A DNA stretch of 64,000 nt, from the NCBI GenBank assembly GCA_963677755.1, contig OY782506.1:682001-746000 (forward strand), read 5' to 3'. The notes under the pieces were generated by a model, which did not search any database, had not been told where the DNA came from, and saw only the letters and a program-made list of their open reading frames with translations. This stretch comes from JAIOSF01 sp963677755. Its GTDB lineage: Bacteria > Campylobacterota > Campylobacteria > Campylobacterales > Arcobacteraceae. Position 1 is the stretch's first letter; each line of letters opens with the position of its first letter. Shown one piece after another: positions 57,963 to 64,000 of this stretch. The position numbers and the translations under genes were made by a program.

Positions 57963-59891
57963 CTATACCACTACTTTATTTCTACCACTTTCTTTAGCTT
58001 CATAGAGGTTATTATCAGTTAATTTATATATCTCTTCTGCTTCATTTATATCATTAAAATCAATAATATAAACTCCCATAGATATAGTTACATATTTAGA
58101 TGCAGAATTTCCAGTGTGTTCTATGTGTAAGGCTTCAATATTTTTGCGTGTTTTTTCAGCTAAAGTAAATGCATCTTCTTTACTTTCTACTGTATATAGC
58201 ATACCAAACTCTTCTCCTCCAAGTCTAAATACATAATCTCCAGCTCGGTGTAAGCTTTTCCTTAAACTTAGTGCAACTTTTTGTAATACAACATCACCTT
58301 CTTGATGTCCATAGGTATCGTTATATTGTTTAAAGTGGTCTATATCCATAATTGTAAATGCCAAAAATTTTTTATCTCTTGTAGCAATTTTTATTTGTTG
58401 TTCAAAAACTTCATCAAAATATCTTCTGTTATAAAGATTTGTGAGAGCATCAGTTATTGCAATTGTTTGAAGAAGTTTATTACTAGTAATATTTTGTGCA
58501 TAAGAGTGATACCCAATTATCTCATTGTTATTATCTTTGATAGTTGTGATATTTAAGTGTACCCAGTAATCATTTCCTTTTTTATCTGAGTTTTGAAGTT
58601 CTCCACTCCAACTGCCATTTTCTTTCAAGCTTTTATACATCTCTTTATATGTTTCTTCTGTGGTATTTCTACTTGCTAAGATATTGTGTTTTTTCCCTAA
58701 TAGTTCCTCTTTTGTATATCCTGTTAGCTCACAAAATGCTGTTGAAATATTAATGATTTTCGATTCTAAATTTGTTGTTGAAAAGGCTACATACTTATCT
58801 ATAATTTTACTTTCTCGAGAAAGTTCTTCTTGTGTTCTTATCAACTCATTACTAAGCTTGACAGGAGCAATAGCCATTACAAATGAGATAGGTATAGATA
58901 TAATAAAAATAATTAAAGCAATAGTAATTATATAATTAGATTGTTGTTTTTTCATCTGTGCAACTTTGTTTTTGTCGAATTCATATAAAAGTATTAATTC
59001 ATCTGGATTATAAAAATATTCAGAGAGATTATGTGAAAATATCCCATTTATACTAAATTGCTTTCTAGATAATATTTGTTGTGCAACTGCTGGAAATTCT
59101 TTTTTTAGGGATATGTTTTTGTTAAGATATTTTGACCATGAATAGTCTTCTTTATTCCCTTTAGAAGTTCTTTGATAGTAGATAAAATTACCATTTTTGT
59201 CCACTATAGATACTTTAAATAGTGCGGATAGTGTTAACTCCTCAAGAAGTTTTTTAGCAAAAATATTAACAATCACAATACCATCAAACTTTTTATTTGT
59301 ATAAATTGGCATTGCAATTCTAAATGTTGGTGTAAGAGGATATGTGATTTTGTTATTTTCTTCATTAAGATCAAGTCTTGAATGCCATATTTGGTGTTTA
59401 TTTGTTCTTTTTGTTTCTTGAAAATAATATCTATTAGATTTATTTTGTAGTTTGCTAGTATGTATAATATATGGAGTTGAGGTAATGCTACTTTTATCAA
59501 TACGGATATTTTCTAAACCATTTTTATCAATATATCGTATTTGCATAAGCTCATCTATAGCAACCATGTAACTTTTAAAGAGCTCTTCAATAGCTTCTTT
59601 GTTTTTGTGAGTTTGTATGTATTGATGAAATAAATGGCTTTCATTTATAGAATATACAATATTTTCATAAAGAGTTATACGATTTTTAAGGGTTGATATT
59701 TTGAGTTTAAAACTGCTTTGAGCTGAGCTATAAAGTTCTTCATTAATACTTTTATTTTCATAATAAGAACTTACAAAAAACGATATAAAAGCAATAATAA
59801 GTCCAAAAATTCCAAAAAGAAATAAAAAAAGAGCCCGTACATTAAATGGACTTGAAAATACAAAATTTGTAAAATTGCTCTGTGATTTCAT
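57963..59891 (-). CDS. Cache-PAS-GGDEF diguanylate cyclase (second)
   Basis: The protein has 642 residues from the ATG at 59889-59891, with AGGGGAG upstream. It has a helix near the N-terminus, a dCache-like periplasmic domain (MQIRYIDKNGLENIRIDKSS), a second helix (IITIALIIFIISIPISFVMA), a PAS domain (SKIINISTAFCELTGYTKEELLGK) and a GGDEF domain with LGGEEF and an RxxD site (RAGD). It is a paralogue of 53838-55706 in layout and sequence. Expected to be an active cyclase. Confidence 0.92.
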   Translation of the reverse strand: MKSQSNFTNFVFSSPFNVRALFLFLFGIFGLIIAFISFFVSSYYENKSINEELYSSAQSSFKLKISTLKNRITLYENIVYSINESHLFHQYIQTHKNKEAIEELFKSYMVAIDELMQIRYIDKNGLENIRIDKSSITSTPYIIHTSKLQNKSNRYYFQETKRTNKHQIWHSRLDLNEENNKITYPLTPTFRIAMPIYTNKKFDGIVIVNIFAKKLLEELTLSALFKVSIVDKNGNFIYYQRTSKGNKEDYSWSKYLNKNISLKKEFPAVAQQILSRKQFSINGIFSHNLSEYFYNPDELILLYEFDKNKVAQMKKQQSNYIITIALIIFIISIPISFVMAIAPVKLSNELIRTQEELSRESKIIDKYVAFSTTNLESKIINISTAFCELTGYTKEELLGKKHNILASRNTTEETYKEMYKSLKENGSWSGELQNSDKKGNDYWVHLNITTIKDNNNEIIGYHSYAQNITSNKLLQTIAITDALTNLYNRRYFDEVFEQQIKIATRDKKFLAFTIMDIDHFKQYNDTYGHQEGDVVLQKVALSLRKSLHRAGDYVFRLGGEEFGMLYTVESKEDAFTLAEKTRKNIEALHIEHTGNSASKYVTISMGVYIIDFNDINEAEEIYKLTDNNLYEAKESGRNKVVV

Positions 59892-59968
59892 CACTCCCCT
59901 TACCAATAAAATTATTGTTCATTGTACAATAAACTGTTATAAAGTATTATTATTTATCTAAAAGTATT

Positions 59969-61954
59969 TTACTTTAAATTATTTATATCCTTTATAATCT
60001 TTTTTATATCATTAGAGTAGCTAAAACAGCTACTGATTTTACAAGCTAAATACTCATCTGCATCATACTCTTTTTTATATACAAACGGATAGCTAAAACT
60101 ATTAGTTGAAAACGATTCAAGATTTTCTTTTTTAGACTTTATAAATACAGGTTCAATATTGTAAAAAATAGAAGCTAGTGTAGCATTTGGAAAATAAGAT
60201 GGATACTTATTGATATATTCTACATAGTATTGCATAGATTTTTTCACTATCTCAAAAGTTTTGTAATCACCTTCCATCGAAGCATATAATATAAGGTTGT
60301 TAAAATGTACCCCTAAAGCACTGGCATAACCACTCTCTTCAATATCTGCATAGGTTTTAAAACCATCATTTGATTCAATCCATCTACCATCTTGATAAAA
60401 TAGCTCAATAGATTTCTCAATAAGTTTTTCATAAAGGGTAAGGTATTTGTTATCAAGTGTTTGTTGATAAGCTTCAAATAGTGTAGCACTTAAGAAACTA
60501 TAATCCTCTAATATTGCTTTTTGTGTAGGAATTTTTCCTTTGATTGTTTGATGATATAACTCCCCATCTTTATAGACTAAGGTTATTAAACTATTAAGTG
60601 AGTGTAATGCACTTTTTAAATATTTTTTATCAACTTTAGTTGCTAATAGTTTCCCTTTTATATATAATGCATTCCACGCTGTATTGATTTTATTGTCTAT
60701 AAATGGATACTCTTTAGTATCACGAATCTCTTTTAAAAGAGAGATAACTTTTTTTATATTTTTAGGTTTAGAACTCCCTATTATCTCTGGGTTTGAATGC
60801 TCTCCATCAAAATTCCCATCTTCTACAATACCTAAATAAGCAAGTGCCTCTTTTGCCGCATCTTCTCTGATACCATTTTTTTCTAAAAACTCTAGACTCT
60901 CCATGTAGTCAAAGACAAAATAATATCCCTCTTCATTTTTCCCTTGGTCATTTTTACTATCTGCATTACTAGCACTTTTGTAAACACCATCTTCTAAAAA
61001 TCTTTTATCAATCTCTTGAATTGTTTTATCAATCACCTCTTTAAATAATGGTTCTCTTGTGATTTGATAAGCTAAACTATACGCTTCTAAAGCTTCTGCA
61101 TTGGTATATAACATCTTTTCAAAATGTGGTATTGTCCACTTTTGATCTACACTATATCTATAAAAACCACCCTCAATTTGGTCAAATATACCACCTTTTG
61201 CCATCGCTTTTAAAGAATCAATAGCCATAGTTAAAGCCTCTTTATCTCCATCTATTTTATAAGTTTTTAAAAGAAGTATTAGGTTTGTAAATTGTGGAAA
61301 TTTAGGGTGGGTACCAAATCCTTTATACTCATAGTCATAACTATTTTGGAATTGTTTGATGATATTATGCAATAGTTTATTATCGAAAGTTTCATTTGAG
61401 TGGCTTATCTTCTCTTTACTATTTACCACATCAAGTACTTGTTTACCTTTCTCTTGTAGTTTTACCCTATCAAAATGTGCAATCTCTTGTAAAATTTCTA
61501 TCAAACCACGAGACCCATAACCTGCATATTTAGGTATATAAGTTGCTGCAAAAAAAGGTTCCTTATCTGCCGTCATCACAATAGTAAGTGGCCAGCCTCC
61601 ACCTTTTTTATTCATCACTCTATATACTTTTTGATAAAAGCCATCTATATGAGGAAATTGTTCCCTATCTATTTTAATAGAGATAAAATCTTTGTTCAAT
61701 ATTTTTGCTACTTGCTCATCTTCAAAAGACTCATGTACCATTACATGACACCAATGACAAGTGCTATAACCGATGGAGAGAAATATAAGTTTATTCTCTT
61801 TTTTAGCTTTAGTAAAAGCCTCTTCACCCCAAGGGTACCAATTAACAGGATTGTTTTTGTGTTGTAAAAGGTAAGGGGAAGTTTCATTTTGTAGTTGATT
61901 TGCCATAGTTATTCCTAAAAAAATAGTTAATAATAAAAGAGCTTTTTTAAACAT
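59969..61954 (-). CDS. DUF255 (YyaL/spermatogenesis-associated 20-like) thioredoxin-fold protein, exported
   Basis: The protein has 661 residues. It has an N-terminal signal peptide (LLLLTIFLGITMA), unlike many cytosolic homologues. The thioredoxin-like domain shows NETSPYLLQHKNNPVNWYPWGEEA and YSTCHWCHVMVHESFED. A six-hairpin glycosidase-like domain follows (HPKFPQFTNLILL; GGIFDQIEGGFYRYSVDQKWTIPHFEKMLY). The substrate of the family is not established. It is a single gene. The usual DREERPD motif reads DREQFPH. Confidence 0.87.
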   Translation of the reverse strand: MFKKALLLLTIFLGITMANQLQNETSPYLLQHKNNPVNWYPWGEEAFTKAKKENKLIFLSIGYSTCHWCHVMVHESFEDEQVAKILNKDFISIKIDREQFPHIDGFYQKVYRVMNKKGGGWPLTIVMTADKEPFFAATYIPKYAGYGSRGLIEILQEIAHFDRVKLQEKGKQVLDVVNSKEKISHSNETFDNKLLHNIIKQFQNSYDYEYKGFGTHPKFPQFTNLILLLKTYKIDGDKEALTMAIDSLKAMAKGGIFDQIEGGFYRYSVDQKWTIPHFEKMLYTNAEALEAYSLAYQITREPLFKEVIDKTIQEIDKRFLEDGVYKSASNADSKNDQGKNEEGYYFVFDYMESLEFLEKNGIREDAAKEALAYLGIVEDGNFDGEHSNPEIIGSSKPKNIKKVISLLKEIRDTKEYPFIDNKINTAWNALYIKGKLLATKVDKKYLKSALHSLNSLITLVYKDGELYHQTIKGKIPTQKAILEDYSFLSATLFEAYQQTLDNKYLTLYEKLIEKSIELFYQDGRWIESNDGFKTYADIEESGYASALGVHFNNLILYASMEGDYKTFEIVKKSMQYYVEYINKYPSYFPNATLASIFYNIEPVFIKSKKENLESFSTNSFSYPFVYKKEYDADEYLACKISSCFSYSNDIKKIIKDINNLK

Positions 61955-62063
61955 AGGGAACTCCTTTTATTTAAGAATAGCAATAAAGTTTTAAGGGATA
62001 TTGAAAATTATGATTAAGTTTTTTGAATAATCTTTGATTTATTTAAAGAGTTTAGACAAGGTG

Positions 62064-63200
62064 CTATTTATCAAAAATAACCAATTTCCTCCCAAAAGGT
62101 ATTTTGTTTTTATTTTGAGACAATGCCCATATCACCTCATAAGCAGGTGGGATTCTTGGAAAAATCCCCTCCCCATCTGTAAAGTATAAGAGCATAGAAC
62201 TCATAGGGATATTTGCATCTATATACTCAAAAGTAGGGCGGTAGTCAGTTCCCCCTCCACCTTTAAGTGGAAAGTCCATCTCCTCCCCACCTATAAAACT
62301 ATGATGGGAGTGTACTTTTGCATCTGCAACAAGTAGTTCAATAGAAACAGCTGGAAAGTTTTGCATAATATCTTTAAATTCCCCTATAAAAGCCCCTAAA
62401 ATATCTTCACGAATTGACCCAGAGGTATCTATGGCAACTATGAGGCTTAGTGTATCGCTAGTTAAACTTGGTAAGGCTACACCTCTATATATATGTTTTT
62501 TGTTTGGTGGCATAAAAGCGTAGTTGTTTCTCATATGTCGGTTTATAGCGTTGTACAGCTCAAACTTCCAGTCTATATCGTTTGCTTTTATTTTTTTTGC
62601 AAATCTTTCTAGTCCAAGGGGAGTTGTGCTATTTTTATTTCCAACCTCTTTTGCTAGTGATGCTGCATAATCCCACTCATCTTCCTCTTTCTCATCCATC
62701 TTTTCAAAGTTTTTAAAGATGGAACTATCGCCACCTTTCTCTTTTATAAAACTTTCTAGGTTTTGTGCATCATCATAACTACTTGCGCCACTTTGTTCAG
62801 CAAACTCAACTTTTAATATCTCATATATCTCTTCTGAGTACATATTTTTGTACTCTTTGTTGTAGTTTGCACCTTTTGGGATTTTGAGCTTATTTTTTGC
62901 TAACATATTGTTGATAGCATAGTCAGTTGCTAGTTGCCACAATACACCTTTTCGGTTTAGCTTTCTTTGATTGTGTGCTAAGATATGGTGCATAACACAG
63001 TTTGTAAGGATAAAAAAAAGCTCATCCATATCTAAAGATTCTATATAAGTTGGATTGTAGATAAATCTTTTTCCATTACTTGCAAAATAGTCTATTTGTA
63101 GGTTTTCCTCATGTTTAAGTCTATTTGCCAACATCCCAAAGTAGGGGTGTTTGGATATGAGTTGACTTTTTGCTTTGGTTAGAAGTGTGCTAGCATCCAT
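62064..63200 (-). CDS. VWA-domain metallopeptidase-like protein (DUF2201 type)
   Basis: The protein has 378 residues. The N-terminal half is a putative metallopeptidase-like domain with HHILAH (HxxxH pattern) at about residue 70, and the C-terminal half is a VWA-like domain with the MIDAS start VAIDTSGSI (about 255). Its ATG overlaps the stop of the AAA ATPase gene (TAATG). The pair of MoxR-type ATPase and VWA protein is a common chaperone or metal-insertion arrangement; the target protein is unknown. Confidence 0.87.
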   Translation of the reverse strand: MDASTLLTKAKSQLISKHPYFGMLANRLKHEENLQIDYFASNGKRFIYNPTYIESLDMDELFFILTNCVMHHILAHNQRKLNRKGVLWQLATDYAINNMLAKNKLKIPKGANYNKEYKNMYSEEIYEILKVEFAEQSGASSYDDAQNLESFIKEKGGDSSIFKNFEKMDEKEEDEWDYAASLAKEVGNKNSTTPLGLERFAKKIKANDIDWKFELYNAINRHMRNNYAFMPPNKKHIYRGVALPSLTSDTLSLIVAIDTSGSIREDILGAFIGEFKDIMQNFPAVSIELLVADAKVHSHHSFIGGEEMDFPLKGGGGTDYRPTFEYIDANIPMSSMLLYFTDGEGIFPRIPPAYEVIWALSQNKNKIPFGRKLVIFDK

Positions 63201-64000
63201 TAGTGAAGTAGATTATTAAACTTTCTAGCCCATAGTGGCCAACTTTTTATATAATCAAGTGCTATATCTCTTCCTCTTAGATCTTGTACAATCATCACTG
63301 CAAATTCCCCTGGAAGATTAAGTGTATATCTTAAAAGATTGTCAAGTTGGGCTGCCCGTGTCTCCTCATCTATTTTCATAGTAAGTGAAGTACAAAGTAT
63401 ATGTAGTGCTGAGGTTTCATTTGGTACATCTGCACAGCTACCATCTAAGATTTTGTCAATATCTGGTAGATTTGATGCAACACTTCTAAACCCTAAAAAT
63501 GAAGCAGCAAGTTCTTGACCTATAGCACCACTTACCATATCAAGAAGTAGATCATCATCAGGAACTGAAGCTAGTATCTCATTTACATACTCCCAAGTTC
63601 TAGGGGTTGCAAAAGCTTTTGAGTCATTTTGAGTATTAAATGCAAAAAGAGCATCAGGTCTATATGAAGTAAAAGCGATAATAGTAGCATTAATTTCTGT
63701 AGTTTTCGCCCAAGTTTGCCAAACTTCTAAATCAACCTCCATATCAAGGTGAACAAATCTATTTGCCAAAGGTGAAGCCATACGAAATACAACCCCTCTA
63801 TCACTCTCGCGATTTCCAGCAGCAACAATAGCCCAACCATCAGGAAGTGTATATTCACCTATTTTTCTATCTAGGATGAGCTGATAAGCACTAGCTTGTA
63901 CCATAGGAGCTGCTGTATTTAACTCATCTAAAAATAAAATCCCCTCTTTTACACTTCCATCTGGTAAAAATGAAGCTTTCGCCCAAACTGCACTATTATC
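63200..64000 (-). CDS. MoxR-type AAA ATPase, C-terminal part (runs off right edge)
   Basis: The frame is open to the window edge, giving 266 codons plus stop. The visible part starts before Walker B (GILFLDELNTAAPMV) and continues with the sensor motif WAIVAAGNRESD and arginine-finger region MASPLANRFVHLDM, then the C-terminal lid. The N-terminal part with Walker A lies outside. It is coupled to the VWA gene downstream, and both probably act together to remodel a target complex. Confidence 0.88.
   Translation of the reverse strand, partial: DNSAVWAKASFLPDGSVKEGILFLDELNTAAPMVQASAYQLILDRKIGEYTLPDGWAIVAAGNRESDRGVVFRMASPLANRFVHLDMEVDLEVWQTWAKTTEINATIIAFTSYRPDALFAFNTQNDSKAFATPRTWEYVNEILASVPDDDLLLDMVSGAIGQELAASFLGFRSVASNLPDIDKILDGSCADVPNETSALHILCTSLTMKIDEETRAAQLDNLLRYTLNLPGEFAVMIVQDLRGRDIALDYIKSWPLWARKFNNLLH

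Overview
The window is AT-rich, tightly packed bacterial DNA with TTG and GTG starts in addition to ATG, short Shine-Dalgarno sites and many stop/start overlaps. The gene content fits a Campylobacterota bacterium, most likely of the Arcobacter group: FbpABC, two Fur-family regulators, two exbB-exbD-tonB sets, NicO/DUF1007 modules, an NnrS protein, many GGDEF/EAL proteins and a nitrogenase-associated ArsC-like protein. This placement is an inference from gene content. I saw no rRNA, tRNA, CRISPR array, insertion sequence or prophage. The longest stretch without a called gene is about 196 bases (45329-45524).

About two thirds of the window (1-41.5 kb) is a metal, mainly iron, homeostasis region. 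It opens on the minus strand with a compact operon: Fur-family regulator, P1B-type ATPase, HMA-like protein, DUF2202 ferritin-like protein with a glycine-rich hydrophobic tail, two small glycine-rich membrane proteins and a Q/N-rich protein cut by the window edge. This set looks like a ferrosome (fez) locus for membrane-bounded iron storage and is the most exciting part of the window. Divergent from it lie DUF1007 and NicO metal-transport genes, and then an EAL plus GGDEF pair behind a perfect Fur box. A znuA/TonB receptor/exbB/exbD/tonB operon (minus) and a phoX/c-type cytochrome/NicO/DUF1007 group (plus) diverge from an intergenic region that carries paired non-Fur inverted repeats.

From 17.6 to 33 kb, minus-strand units encode a TonB receptor with a NitT/TauT-type ABC transporter and NnrS; an exbB-exbD-hemP-receptor-tonB unit; and feoA-feoB with accessory periplasmic proteins. 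From 33 to 37.2 kb lies a likely Fur-controlled operon with flavodoxin, a FeoB-associated Cys-rich miniprotein, a DUF2325 protein, an ABC ATPase and a large membrane partner. A fur gene and fbpABC follow on the plus strand. Fur boxes (AT-rich inverted repeats built on GATAAT/ATTATC) stand in front of most of these units. Three paralogous 63-64 residue proteins and two paralogous ~100 residue periplasmic proteins are spread among them.

From 41.5 kb to the end the content is mixed signalling and metabolism: a CxxCH sensor with GGDEF and EAL domains, a Ca-binding-type protein, a split permease, a tandem nitroreductase (SagB-like), an ammonium transporter fused to GGDEF, a soluble tandem sensor with a CheW domain, a nitrogenase-associated ArsC-like protein with two unknown partners, two Cache-PAS-GGDEF proteins, an aldo/keto reductase, a DUF255 thioredoxin-fold protein, and a VWA-metallopeptidase plus MoxR-type AAA ATPase pair that runs off the right edge.
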